From: Cinnamomum chago
Lineage: Eukaryota; Streptophyta; Magnoliopsida; Laurales; Lauraceae
NCBI GenBank assembly: GCA_038049695.1
Contig: CP142452.1
Coordinates: 36,072,501 to 36,136,500, forward strand
DNA: 64,000 nucleotides
Direction of reading: 5' to 3'
A model generated the notes under the pieces. That model was not told where the DNA came from and did no database searches. It saw nothing but the letters and a program-made list of their open reading frames with translations. The position numbers were made by a program, and so were the translations under genes. Below, one piece after another: positions 1 through 12,606 of this stretch (positions within the stretch are counted from its first letter, which is position 1; every line of letters starts with the position of its first letter).

Positions 1-1792
1 AAGGTATAGGTCCAATCCATTAATATAATCCAAGTCTAAGTCCATCTTCAAATCCATTGCCAAGGCCCAACAATGCCAATGTCTTAGTCCAAATAGTCCA
101 AGTATAACATCCATGTCCAGTTCAATAGTATTCAGTCCATTCCCATTCATAAATGGGTCATGAGTTTACAACAACCATTCTCTACGTTCTAAGGTATCAC
201 AACCATCCATTCTTAGGCCATATGATGGCCCGCCTAGCCAAAGACATGGGTCATTAATCACCAATTCTTAACACCAAGTCACCACTAAATAATCGTAGGT
301 TCAGGTTATCTAATTTCCATTTAATTAATAGGTATTAACGATAGAAAGGATGCAAGAGTAACATCAATAAATGAAGCATATTAAATCTGCATGATCAAGC
401 CAATCAAAGAAAATAATCAAAGGTCCAACCTAAGTAATAGCCCCTGTTTTAGGTCCAGGTCCATGTCAGTCGATTTGATTCCTAAATGGAGTTTCAGATG
501 CCAATGATACTGTATTTTGGTGCTCCAGAAGTTACAAGCATTTTCGACAACATTTAAGATCGAATCGAAATTTAATCGATACACTAGACCTTACTTTAGT
601 AGTTGTCATGAGTCAAGGTTGAGCCACACCATTGACTCATTCTTGGCACATCAATAGAAGTCCATTTGGATGATCAATAGGCCCCACAACAAATCAAAAC
701 ATCGGAAACTGCAAAACTGGAGAACCTCAGTATGCAGTGTATTTGGTTTACATCCCCCAAGGGCCGGTCGACCGGGTATACTGGAAAGGTCAGGATTCTG
801 ACTCCCAGGTCGACATCCAGCACTGAGTATCCAGTCGACACCGTGGCCAGGATGTCGACCGGGTACACATGAAAAACTTGGTCAGTCACTTGGCAGCCTA
901 TAATTTTGTAGTGTGTTCGGTTGACCTCCTGGCCTGGATGTCAATCGGGTACATTTGATTTCTAAACCAAAAAGTCTTTCCAGTTCCCAGTTTAATCCTT
1001 AGAAATCCTTTGTATTCGGTCGACATCTAGCAGGGCCGATCGACCAGGTACACTGGATTTCTGGGACTATGGGAGAATTCAACTCCCAGTTATCTTCCTA
1101 AAATCTCTTTGTATTCGGTCGACACCCAGCATGGCCGGTCGATCGGGTACACTACAAATCCAGATTTCCAGATTTCTGGAACTTCTACCATCAAACCCAA
1201 TTTAAAAAAAAAAAAAAAACATATACAATCCCATCCATCCATCCATCATAGAAGCACCAACAAACATAAAAAAATACTCCAATCCTCATCCAACCATCCT
1301 CAATTGGGCCATTGATCTTCCAAATGAGAAATCTCATCCATCAATAGCCAAAAACCATGAAAACAAGATCAAAGGTAGATCCAAACAATCAATCATCAAT
1401 TGAATTGAAATTACAGAATCAACAGAAGGAAAACATGCATTCTATGCTTAATAGAAGAAAATAGAAAGATCCAAGATCCAAATAGAAATAAAAGTTTCTA
1501 AGGTCTTCCAATCACTCAATTACCCAAAAAATACAGATCTGAAGAGATCTCTAACACCTAATCCCAAATCCACAAGAGAATTACAATAAGGGAATCTAGA
1601 GAGAGAAAGAGAGATTTCTAAGAAAATTGAATTAGAAGAAGAGAAATACCTTGATTTGTAGAGAGATGAGAGATCTATAAGATAAAAGAGGTCCTTAGAG
1701 AAGATAGTAGCTAGAACTTGTAGTAGATCTCCTTCTTCTCCTTGCTAGGAGTTTAGATCTAGGGTTTCTAGAGAGAGAAAGGGAGAGAAATG

Positions 1793-4700
1793 TGAACATC
1801 CCGTCCCTCAATCTTCTATTAATTATAATTAATTGATTGTTAGGTAATTAAGTGTGTTTAGAATATTAGCGAGTCGAGTTTGATGTGTGAGTCACGCGTG
1901 CGAAGTTTTGCGTGATTTCGAGCTCGTTTGGGTTCAGTAAGGGTGTGTGTTGCAATTTCCGAAAAGTCCCGAAGGCTTTTTCGTATTTTCTATTTTTTGA
2001 GATTTTAGTACCATCAGATAGATTTCTTAATTTCTTGGACTTTGTCCTTCTAACTCATTCCGATCCGGACCCTCGAAACCTCTCAAAAACCTGACCTGAC
2101 CCAAACCCACTTTAGATTATTTTATTAATTTCCATTATACCCTTTTTCCCACCTTTTTATAATTCATGTGAGTCAAACACTCAAACCCCATCCCACCTCA
2201 CATCCACGTGCCCAGCCTCCATCTCTCCCTTATCCCATCCCACCTTACCACTCACGTGAGTCAAAGCCCACCTCACCTCACCTCACCTCACCTCACCTCC
2301 ATATGCATAGCCGCCCCAAATTTACTCTCCCTTATCCTCATTCCCTGTCTCTGTTTCTTTCTTTTATTTTTTTCTCTCTGTTACACTCTTTTTCTCCGAG
2401 ACTTCTTACTCGCTCACTGTCTCTCCTTTGCTGCCTGCTTAGCTGAACCCCACCAAGCTAAGAGGATCACCCTCATCGTCCTCCCCATGTTCCAACGACC
2501 TTGGGCGTCCCTTTCTCCAAGCCATCCATAAATTCTCCATCTCTAGGTAAGCTCCTAAGCATGTAGAAATTAGTGCTTTTTCCCCTCTTTGCTTGAAAAA
2601 ATGGTTTAGGAAAACTATTTACTACCCTTTGCATACATTCTTGTAGGTTGTTTTGGGTTTGAAAGGTTCTTCCCCAATTTGAGTTCAAATAGCGGGTTTT
2701 CTATTTTTTCCCTATTTTGGAGTGCATTCACCAAGGCAAGTGGATATCTATATTATGCTATGATATGCTGATGCTCTTTATGATTCTAGCATCTAATTTC
2801 AATTCTAGACACCCTGGTGCTCATTGTATGTCAAATTGGAAATTAATTGATAGGTTATGTTATATTTTGAATGAGTTTATTTTGGATGAAATGGTGATTG
2901 TCTAATGTATGGATGGAGAGGGCGTGGCCCATTTGCTATTTGATTGTAAGATGTATGGGTGTAGGGAAGAGCTTCTCATGTTTCAAATCTGACAGAACCC
3001 ATGTTACAGAACCCACCCATGTTACAGAACACAGGTCACATTTTGGTGAGGCCTCATGTAAATAATGAGTATGAATAAGAGAGGACTTTTGTTGGAAAAA
3101 TTATTAGAGAAACCAAAAGATATTTTTATGATTTCTTTATGCACCGTTTTGACAACTTTGCATTTCTTTATTAATTTCTAAACATTTGTTTATTGTCAAT
3201 TGACTGTACATGCTCATGCTTACTGAAGCCTCAATGTGACTGGGTGTTATGATCATTTTGAACTTAACTATAGTTGTATTTTTATATCGTGGATACTTTA
3301 GGACTTGTGGACTTTGGTGGGACCCTGACTACCCTTTTTGGACTCATTTGACTATATGTGATGATGTTTTGAGTCGACGTTCTTCATGGTTATTCTGGTT
3401 GCATCGGGATTCAACCTATCTCGATCTTGAATGGTACGAGACAACGAGATACCCTTCTTTGAATCTTTGCACGAAGATTGTTCTTCCGAGTATCGTGAAC
3501 CCTAATCCCTTTCGTTGACTGAGTAGGGATGTACGATACTTCGGGATTAACATTGTACTTAGGATTGGATTGTCTATCGCTTATGATTCTAGATTGTACC
3601 ATTTGGTACTCTCTACATGAAATGTCGATGTTCATTAGCTTCATTTATTTTGATTTGTTTGGGATTATATGAAGAACTTAGATGATGAACTTAGGATCCC
3701 TTTTGATGTTCCGTTTGTTTCAAAGTATGGTCGAAGTGTTGAGGCTAGACGGCTTTGATTGTAAAAGCTTGTTGAGAACTACCTATGATGATGATGTTTG
3801 AAGAAGTTTGATGATTTTGACATTGATTTGATGATGAAAAGGTAGTTTCTCTTTTGACTAATGAATCTTGCTCAAGCAGGAAAGTCTAGTCCCTCACTAT
3901 CGTATGTTTAGGACTTTTGTGTCAGGCACCACTCAGCTGTTAACGCCCAACACATTTTGGGCACCATCTGTGTGAGGACTTTGGATTGAATGTCTGCGCA
4001 GTACGACTTTTTATATTTTAGATGGATATACACCATCAGATACCCATTCTGAAAGAAGTATGATGTTTTGTTTTGTTTATTTTGTTATTAAGGGTATCAT
4101 TTGACTGTTTGTCGGGTTCTTATCGCGTGCCTATTATTTACTCTACCACAGCTCTCACGTTGAGCCGGAAGGGATAAGTGGAACTATCCCATGGTGATTA
4201 GCATATGTGGACTACCTATTTGTTTAGATGTTTGTTAATCTGTTCTTTGATTTTAATGCTATGCATTTCTTACGATCAGAATACTATGCATTTCATATGA
4301 TCTTATCTATTCGTTTACTCTTTAGTCTGCATATCTTTGGTGATTTATATATCTATCTTCTTGCCGACCTTCGTGTCTGATGATGCTACTCTTGGTGCAT
4401 AGGTACCGAGCCTTTCTACCCTAAAGAGGAGGCGATTCAGGCAGATCAATCTGATGACCTCTTAGACTATAGTACGGATGACCTTGTATAGCCGTATCAA
4501 CCCCGTACACGAGAGCCTTTATCTTTTGGACTAGCTTCATCTTTTGGTCCTTTTATCATTTTGATTAGGCCCGAGTTTTGTTGTGGCCTAATGTTGTAAT
4601 TAATACTTTTGTTAACAGTCTCAAACTTGAACTCTAGATATGATAATCAGTATTTGCTCTTAAACTATACATCTTTAAGATACCACTTGCATTTATAAAG

Positions 4701-4866
4701 CTTCCGCTATTTGTTTCATGTATTTGAGGAAATGTTTACACCTCATAGCGGTCTTCGATCTAGATGGGACATGATTGGGGCCAAGTTGTATTTGATTAAT
4801 GTTGAAATTTTTTTAATTGGCCCTAATCTCACGCATAACCCCGGTTTCACTTTCGGGGGCGTGACA
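1793..4866 (+). mobile_element. solo LTR B (Gypsy-type, about 3.07 kb)
   Basis: The element begins TGAACATCCCG and ends GGGGGCGTGACA. It is flanked by the 5-bp direct repeat AAATG (1788-1792 and 4867-4871). The sister LTR A at 21320-24822 lacks this insertion and shows the empty site, which confirms the borders. There is no internal gag-pol and no second LTR, so it is a solo LTR left by recombination. A TATA-like stretch lies near 2155-2165, followed by a pyrimidine-rich leader, a donor-like CTAG/GTAAGC at 2546/2547 and an acceptor-like TTGGTGCATAG at 4392-4402. Orientation is inferred from these signals and from the end resembling the ends of LTR A and the Gypsy at 33864-55186. Confidence 0.9.
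2547..4402 (+). other. putative intron inside LTR B
   Basis: The donor-like site is CTCTAG/GTAAGC. The acceptor-like site is CTTGGTGCATAG/GTACC, with a branch-like CTGAT about 20 bp upstream. The stretch behind the acceptor is 464 bp long to the LTR end and opens with a 28-codon acidic reading frame (4405-4491). LTR A and the Gypsy LTR have the same layout. Splicing itself is inferred, not seen. Confidence 0.4.
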
Positions 4867-5349
4867 AAATGAGAGAATTGGAGGGAAATTGAGAGAGATG
4901 AGATAAAAGAGAGGGAAATGAGAGAGAGAGAGAACATGGAGCTCGTTTGGAATGAGGGAGGTTCTTTTATAGTTTGTGTTAGGTGGTCTATTACTAAAAT
5001 ATCCCTCCTAGTTTATTAGAAAATGAAAATAAATACATAGGTATTTGGGTCATTTTTAGGAAAGTTAGAATATATTCAAGTAAAAACCCCTCCTATTAGT
5101 TCTAATTACTAGTTAGGGCTTCAAACTAACTAACAAACTCCTACAATTACAATAGACACCCCATAGAACCTATGAAACACAAAAAGAGACTAAATCCTAC
5201 AAAATAAGCTAAGAGCCTAAGAAAATACCTATCTACCCATACTAAACCCTACTAATTAGCATAATTAGATAATCCAAACTATAATTAATAATATTCAAAT
5301 CAAAGTGAGGGTCCACAAGGGGTGGGGCCTCACACATTGGACCCGAAAC

Positions 5350-5936
5350 AGAGGGAGGGTTTTTTCGAATTCTTGAAATCAAATAAGTATATACCCGGAT
5401 GGCTATGCAACGAACCTCTCGTGGTGTGAAACCTCGAAAAATGGCAGATTATCGGGTATGAAAAGTCACGACTATCATGTCCTCCTACAACATCTTTTTC
5501 CAGTTGGCCTACATGGTTATGTTGAGAAGGAGAATTCTATTTGAGTTGGGCAGTTTCTTTTAGGACCTCCACTAAAAAACATTGAAATAGAGTGATTTAA
5601 AAAAAAAATTAAAGGAACGGTGAGTGCTCATACTTTGCAAGTTCGAGAAGATTTTTCCTCCGGCATTCTTTGATGTAATGGTCCATTTGCTTGTTCACTT
5701 GCCACGTGAGGCCATGTTTGCTGGACCGGTGCAATATTGGTGGATGTACCCCATCGAAAGGTAACTTTTACCATCCAATGAAGTGTTATTCATGTAGTAG
5801 TGTGATTGTCTTGCATAAGTAATCTTAATACTAATGTCTTTAATTGAAGGTTTATAGGGACTTTAAAATGTTATGTTACTAACTGAGCACGACTCGAAGG
5901 TTCAATCGTCGAGGTTTACATTGTCAAAGACAGTTT
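5350..5936 (+). pseudogene. CACTA (En/Spm) TNP2-type transposase relic, first part
   Basis: Frame-shifted and stop-containing translation shows hallmarks of plant TNP2-like transposase: a KxPDGYATNLSRGV-like stretch, a HVLLQHLFPVG-like stretch, and FPPAFFDVMVHLLVHLPRE followed by GPVQYWWMYPIER. These belong to the region around DUF4218, upstream of the DUF4216 domain. The gene is cut after 5936 by the Copia element and continues at 14046. The join around the AGTTT duplication reads straight through a KDSLTF-like stretch. An A-run and several stops show that it is dead. The upstream half of the transposase is missing, replaced by LTR A. Confidence 0.8.
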
Positions 5937-7433
5937 TGAAAGTCCAAGATCGAATCCTAGAGGGGGGGGGGGGGGGGTGGGGGTGAATAGGGTGAGCTCA
6001 AAAGAACTAGACCAATTTTAAATCTTTTTGCTTTTAAGAAGATTAATCATATAATCAAACAAGAGAACAACATCCATGAAAAGAAAGCAAAAAGTCAATC
6101 ACCATAGTACAAGCATTTATAGTGGTTCGGCCAACATGCCTACATCCACTCCTGGTGTCCCTACCGGATTTCCACTAACTCAAATTTAGGTTTAGGTTCA
6201 CCTTCAACCTTACAAATACATCACTATGCTTTTCAAGGCTAAGCATGAACCTTTACAACACTATATATGCTTTTCAATGCTAAGCACCAACCTTTACAAC
6301 AAGAAGATTTTCTCTTAAAAAGATGCCTATGAATGCATGGATTAAGAGAACAATGTAAGTGCAATTTAATGCCTCTAAATAGGCTGATTTTAAAATGAAA
6401 TCTCACTCTCTAGACATGTGCATATGAATGGTAAAAGTTTATGATTCATGAATTTACTAGAAACTTTTCTATCTCCATTTAGAAAGAAGAAATTCTAAAT
6501 GATGCAAAGATGTTAATCCTTTATATAAGCAAAAGTTTTATGACAAGCACATGGGTTTTTCAAAATGGACTAACTTGATTTAAAGAAGTGAAACTTGAAT
6601 CTAGTAAGTTAGTTTTGAAACAAGAAAACAACTTCATGTGAAATACAAACTATATGTTGGATTCATAAAGCTATGAGATTTTAAAGTTCTAAGTATGTTA
6701 TGAAAAGCAACATTTCAAAAGATAGACATCTATTTAATCATGCATTAAAGAAAACAAAAATTTAGAAACTAAGCATGATTTTAGAACTTAGGATAAAAAG
6801 AGTACACCCATTAGAAGATCAAAGGTTGAATCAATGGATTGGCTTCATAATCCCTTCAATAATACTCTTGAAAAGTTATAAGTCCTTGACCTAAAAAATC
6901 CTCCAAAGTTCAGTAACTTTTTCCAAACAAAAAGCCACTTTTTATAAAAAAAAAAAGTTTCCAACGGCTAGCGCTCGGTCGACCTGGTACAGGGCCTGGT
7001 TGACCGGGTGCTCAATGGCTATAAAAATGCCCGTTGGAGAGACTAAACGGCCCAATTTCCTGGTCGACCCACAGTGTGCCCGATCGGGACCCGGTCGACC
7101 GACCACACAGGCAGGCCGACTTGGAGGTAGCCCTGTAATTCTAAAATTTAAGAAAGTTGAAACTAAGAGGGCTTCTTTCTAAGGGACTTGAGGCACATTG
7201 ATCAAGCTTGAATCATGATTTGAAAAAGGATGAAAATGAATTTTAATGACATAAAACATTCAAACCAAAATATGGATTTAAAGTGAAAACTTTTGGAAAG
7301 CTTGAAAAGATTTTCAAAGATAGAACTATTTGAGACTTGAAAAACTGAATGAAGAACTTCATGAGAGAATGAGAGGTCAACATATAAAAATGAATGCATC
7401 CTATCAAATTGCAACAAAACAAAAACTCTAACA
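5937..7433 (-). repeat. 3' LTR of SIRE-like Copia
   Basis: It matches 12607-14045 along its length, with small indels, so the insertion is not very recent. A long G run (about 5953-5976) follows the CCTAGAGG motif at the U5 end. Two hairpins with stems TGCTT/AAGCA and loop TTCAAGGCT lie near 6228-6290. A GGTCGACC-type cluster at 6975-7110 sits next to a TATAAAA-like site near 6940-6950. Confidence 0.95.
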
Positions 7434-7794
7434 ATCTCTCCCTTTGCAATTTGATGGCAACTCTAGAAGCTTGAACTCTCTCTCAATCTCCTTTGAAACT
7501 TGAACAACAACTTCTTTGGATATTGAAGGAGCTTTGGATGTTCGTGAGCATTTAGATATTTTGGAGCTTTGGATTTTCCTTGCGAGAGAGACGAAACTTA
7601 GAAACTACACAAATAAACTCTAGTCTTAGTTTCTCCCCCTCAATTGGTGAACACTTGATATTTCTCTCCCCCTTTGACATCTAATTGCAAAGGAGCCTGC
7701 CCATCAATGAGAAAACACACAACCTTATTAATAGCATATGTTTATAAGAGATATAAAAATAAAATATGGTAATAGGTGATTAGCCAATAAAAAT

Positions 7795-9024
7795 TTAGAA
7801 TTCAGGGCAAGGGCCAATGCCCAATCGATCATTTCCAAGGGGTTTAATAAATAAGTCAACCAATTGGGTATCTGTTGGAACAAAAATTAACTCAATAGTG
7901 CCTTGATCAGCATGATCACGCAAGAAATGATAGCGAATGTCAATGTGCTTAGTGCGAGAGTGCTGAACAGGATTTTTTGAAATACTAATGGCACTTGAAT
8001 TGTCACACATGATAGGCATGCATTGTTGTGGAACATTATAATCTAACAAGGTTTGTTTTATCCATAATAGTTGAGCACAACAGCTACCTGCAGCAATATA
8101 TTCAGCTTCTGCAGTAGACAAGGATACAAAATTTTGCTTTTTGCTATGCCAGGCTACTAAGCAGTTCTCTATGAAATAGCAGCAGCCACTAGTGTTTTTC
8201 TTATCTTCTATAGATCCTGCCCAATCTGCATCACTATATCCAATTAAATACAGAGTCGAGTCAAGGGGATACCAGATACCATAATGAGAAGTCCCATGAA
8301 TATATTTTATGATTCGTTTAACAGCTTTAATATGAGACTCTCGGGGATCAGATTGATACCTAGCATATATTCCAACACTAAAGATATATCTGGTTTGCTA
8401 GCAGAGAGGTAAAGAAGGCTTCCTATCATGCTCATATAAAGTTTCTGGTCAGCTTTCTTACCCTGAGGATCACTAGAGATTTTAGTAGTAGAGCCCATGG
8501 GATTGCAGCTAGTCTTAGATTCTCCTAAGCCAAACTTTTTCACTATTTCTAGAGCAAACTTAGATTGACTAAGAAAGATACTATAATCAGTATGACTAAC
8601 TTGTAATCCTATAAAGAATTGTAAGGGTCCTACCAGACTCATTTCAAAAGTGGAGCTCATCAATTGAGAAAATCCTTGAGCAAGTTGATTAGATGTGGAT
8701 CCAAAAACAATGTCATCAACATATATCTTTATCAACCTTTTTAATGAAGTGGGTCTTGTCTACATTTCCACACTCATATTCATTTTCAAGTAAGTGACTT
8801 GTAAGCTTCTCATAGCAGGCTCTTGGGGCTTGTTTCAATCCATAGAGAGCTTTCTTCAATTTAAATACATAGTTCGGGGGATGAGGATCCTCGAAACCTT
8901 GAGGTTGGGTAACATACACATCTTCCCCAATTTCACCATTTAAAAAGGTACTCTTCACATCTATTTGAAACAGTTTAATTTTCATGCTACTAGCATAAGC
9001 CAATAAAATTCGAATAGACTCCAA
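7795..9024 (-). pseudogene. Copia pol: reverse transcriptase and RNase H (broken)
   Basis: Reading right to left, the first piece (9024-8716) carries the reverse transcriptase stretch KLFQIDVKSTFLNGE and ALYGLKQAPRA. The next (8735-8307, shifted frame) opens with the catalytic YVDDI and includes GSLLYLSASKPDI. The last (8121-7795) is the RNase H end with STAEAEYIAAG, CDNSSAI and RTKHIDIRYHFLRD. A frameshift falls near 8716-8735, just before the YVDD motif, and stops lie between 8307 and 8121. In the SIRE/Maximus lineage this polyprotein copies element RNA into DNA within the particle. Here it cannot be made as one protein. Confidence 0.92.
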
Positions 9025-9221
9025 ACGAGCTACAAGAGCAAAGGTTTCCTCAAAATCAATTCCTTCAACTTGAGCTTACCCTTTGGCTACAAGTCTAGCT
9101 TTGTTCCTTATCACATTTCCTGATTCATCCAGCTTGTTCTTGAAAATCCATTTAGTGCCAATTTGACTTTTACCTTCAGGTAGAGGTACAAGATCCCACA
9201 CCTCATTCTTTTTAAACTAAT

Positions 9222-10730
9222 TTAGTTCTTCTTGCATGGCATCAATCCATTCAGACTTGGTTTCTTGGGCTCAATTTGTGAAACAAAAGAGTAGTGAGCA
9301 CACAGATTATGAACATGTCTTCTTGTCATGACCCCTTTTCTGATGTGTCCAATGATATTATCTAAGTTGTGATCTTTTAATAACTTTGTGGGCATAGTAG
9401 GAACAAAGGGGATTTCTTCTTCAATTTCAGATGGGATAGTCTGCTCAACTAAGAGCTTTCTTAATTTGATTAGTTTCATCAATGACAACATGAGCTGATT
9501 CCATAACAGTCATAGATCTGAGGTTGAACACTCTATATGCCTTGCTTTTATCAGAATACCCTAAGAAGATCCATTCATCTGATTTGGAATCAAACTTTTC
9601 CAACTGCTCTCTATCTCTTAAAATATTGCACTTACTACCAAACACTTTTAAATATCCCAGATTTGGTTTTCTTCCAAAATAAAGCTCATAAGGGGTTTTG
9701 TTAGTGTTCTTTGTCAGATAAACACGATTAATAAGATAGCAAGCAGTATTGATAGCTTCAGCCCATAAGTTGCGAGCGAGATTTTTCTCATTAAGTAAAG
9801 TTTTAGCCATTTCTTGGATAACTCTATTTCTTCTTTCGGCTACTCCATTTTGTTGAGGTGTTTTTGGAGCAGAAAATTGATGATTGATCCCATGACTTTC
9901 ATAGAAATCTGCAAATCTTTCATTTTCAAATTCTCCTCCTTGATCACGTCTTATCTTCTTAATTTTGTAATCCTTCTCAACTTGAATTTTCTTGCAAATC
10001 CTTATAATATTGTCTACTGCATCAGATTTAGCATGAAGAAAGGCTACCCATCCAAATCTAGAATAATCATAAACCATAACTAAGATATACTTTCTCCCAC
10101 CAATACTCTGCACAGATGCATGTCCAATGAGGTCCATATGAATGAGCTCAAGGAGACAAGAAGAGGATATATCTTTTATACCTTTAAAGCTTTTCTTGAT
10201 TTGTTTACCCATTTGACAAGCTTTGCACAATTCAGATTTATAATCATCTAATTTGGGTATTCCTCTACCAATTTCTTTCTTGGATAAGATCTTCATCAGT
10301 CTGTAATTTATATGACCCATTCTTTGATGCCACAATTGGTTTTCTTGAACTTTTTTCATTAAACACATGGATTCATTTTCACAACATTCTTCTATGGTGT
10401 AGATGTTATCTTTAGTCCGTAATCCAGCGAGTAGAACTCCGTGGGATTTCTCATCCAGAACTTTGCAAGATTTGCGATCAAATATAACTTTGTTTCCTTT
10501 ATCACATAACTGACTAATACTCAAAAGATTATGCTTTAAACCATCCACACGGAAAACATCTTTTAAGGTAGACATTTGATCTCCTCCAACACAACCTTTT
10601 CCAATAATCTGAGCCTTCCGGTTATCACCAAATGACACATTTCCTCCATCATAATTCTCAAGAGTGATAAATCTAGACCGGTCTCCAGTCATATGTTTGG
10701 AGCATCCACTATCCAAAAACCATCTAGAGT
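9222..10730 (-). pseudogene. Copia pol: protease, GAG-pre-integrase and integrase
   Basis: This is the longest open stretch of the element (423 codons from about 10716 to 9445). The aspartic protease motif WFLDSGCSKHMTG opens it. The integrase zinc region follows (WHQRMGHI and CKACQMGK). The catalytic core shows HMDLIG, then the YDYSRFGW stretch, then RRDQGGEFEN and TPQQNGVAERRNR, so the D-D-E residues appear present. PYELYFGRKPNL and WIFLGYSDKSKAYRVFN mark the C-terminal part. A shifted frame at 9491-9222 holds the linker towards reverse transcriptase. Protease matures the polyprotein and integrase inserts the cDNA. The domain order (integrase before reverse transcriptase) proves Copia. Confidence 0.93.
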
Positions 10731-10871
10731 TTTCCTTAACTTCTAGAGCGGTTTGAACTAGGAAGTTCTTGGCACTTTTCTCTTTTTCAATCCAAGTAGC
10801 CTTAATTAAAGTAGAGGTAGTGGTCTTGGGAACAAACTTAAAAGGAGCTCTAGAGGGATGATTTTGAGACA

Positions 10872-12528
10872 GCCTAATCTTAAAGGGACAATTGGGAACT
10901 AGATGACCTATTTGATTACAAAAGTGACAAGTCCATCAAGAGGTAAAGAAGTTTTTATCTATAGGTTTGAGATGAGTCCTAGTAATATGTTGAAAGCTAT
11001 TCTTGTTGCTACTAGAGGAGCATTCAAAGCCTATACCATTCTTGTTACCAAAAATTTTGTTCATTCCTAACATTTGATAAAATTTGTCATTTCCCAAGGT
11101 AAGTTTATCAACAACATGTTTTCCCTTTTTGAGTTTCATTTGTAGAGATTCTGATTCTTGTTGACTAGATTCTAGCAAACATTGTAATTTATGAATTTCG
11201 TTTTCAACTTTAGCTAGATTGTCATTAGAGGTAGTCAACTTAGATTGAACATTTCTTATCTGATTGTCTTTTAAGATTAATTGATCTTTTAAAACATTTG
11301 CATCATTCACAAGCCTTTTTTATTCAATTTTTAAACTTTTATTCTTCTTGGTTATGACTTCACATAGTTCATATAGATCATAGTAGGCTTGATGTATATC
11401 ATTTTCATCATTTACTTCTTCTATTAAGACATTATGATCTTCATTTTCTTCAATGGGAGTAAATAGAAGCCAAGAAGTGGAGTTATCATTATCTTCATCA
11501 TTTTGAAATTCATTATTGTCACTACTTTCATCTTCATCATCATCCCAAGTTATGTTCAAAACTTTCTTTCCTTTCTTATCTTTCTTTTCTGACTCTTTAG
11601 GGGAGGAACAATTATGAGCGATGTGACCAAATCCTTTACAATTGTAACATTGCACATCCTTCTTGGTAAATGATCCCCTAGAGTTCCTCTGAAAATTTTC
11701 ATTTCTAGAATCCTCAGAATTTCTGAAGTTCCTTTTGATTTTAAAGAAATTTTTAAACATCTTAGTAAGCAAGATTGTATTTTCATCATCACTCTCACTC
11801 TCATTATCATTTTCTTTATGTTGGGAGCTAAGAGCTACACCTTTCTTCTTGCTAGGGACTTCAAAATCTAATTCATAAGTGAGAAGATTTCCTCTGAGTT
11901 CTTCAATTTTGATCTTGTCAATGTCTTTACTCTCAGCTATGGCTACAACCTTGGGTTTGAACCTTTTGGAGAGAGATCTTTAGATTTTTCTAACAGCCTT
12001 GGATTCATCCATCTTTTCTCCTAGACCTATGAGGGAATTAACAATCTCCATAAATTTTGCATAGAACTCATCAAAGGTTTCTTCCTTTTGCATTTTGAGT
12101 TCTTCATACTTAGTTGTTAACATTTGGATTTTAGCTATTTTAACTTGATTAGTCCCTTCATGAGTGGTCTCTAAGGTATCCCAAACTTCCTTAGCTGTAT
12201 TACAGTTTACTACCCTGTTTAACTCTTCTTGAGACAAGGCATAATATAAGGCATTTTTAGTTTTAGCATTTAGATTTGCCCTATCTTTCTCTCCTTGAGT
12301 CTACTCTCTCTTAGGCTTAGGCTTGATAGATATAACATACCCTTCCGAATCTTGTTCAGTGATAGTGGGGGCATGATATCCTTCTTTAATGATATTCCAC
12401 ACATCTAGACTTTGAGACTCTAGGAAGACTTGCATCCTAATCTTCCAATAACGGTAATGAGAACCATTAAACAAGAGTGGTCTATTAGTGGCATGACCTT
12501 CTCCTAATTGGGCTTGCATTATGGCCAC
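10872..12528 (-). pseudogene. Copia gag (SIRE-type) with two zinc knuckles, broken
   Basis: The start is chosen at the ATG at 12528, just inside the primer-binding site. The first piece holds the capsid start (LFNGSHYRYWKIRMQVFL). The second (12237-11980) is the UBN2 part (KEVWDTLETTHEGTNQV). The third (11772-11320) has the CCHC knuckle CYNCKGFGHIAHNC followed by an acidic tail. The fourth (11310-10936) is a likely coiled coil. A second CCHC knuckle, CHFCNQIGHLVPNC, lies near 10890-10935 right before protease. The long gag with a coiled coil and a late second knuckle is a SIRE/Maximus trait. Stops near 12301, 11980 and 11320 break it. Confidence 0.88.
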
Positions 12529-12606
12529 AAAATCAAAAACTCACTCTAAGGATTCTAACTCTAGGTTGTTAGACCTAAACAAGAGCACCTAGGCTCTGAT
12601 AGCAAT

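Larger units (their letters stand above)
1..5332 (-). mobile_element. LTR of family A, reverse orientation, split and cut by window edge
   Basis: This stretch is the reverse complement of the LTR at 21320-24822. For example, the start of the window matches the complement of roughly 23700-23800, and 4872-5332 matches the complement of 21320-21700. The copy is interrupted by LTR B at 1793-4866. Its LTR start lies at about 5332 on this strand, and its other end lies beyond base 1. It holds one set of GGTCGACC-rich palindromes (760-1160) where the right-hand copy has two. No coding region is credible. A TNP2 transposase relic begins immediately to the right, so the LTR was probably inserted into a CACTA element. 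The large LTR and the GGGGCGCTACA end of the sister copy suggest a Gypsy-type element. Whether it is solo cannot be seen here. Confidence 0.8.

Noticed and set aside
6960-7120. CRISPR-like or operator array made of GGTCGACC repeats
   Set aside because: Plant nuclear DNA, irregular spacing, and the repeats recur in LTRs; better seen as LTR regulatory palindromes.
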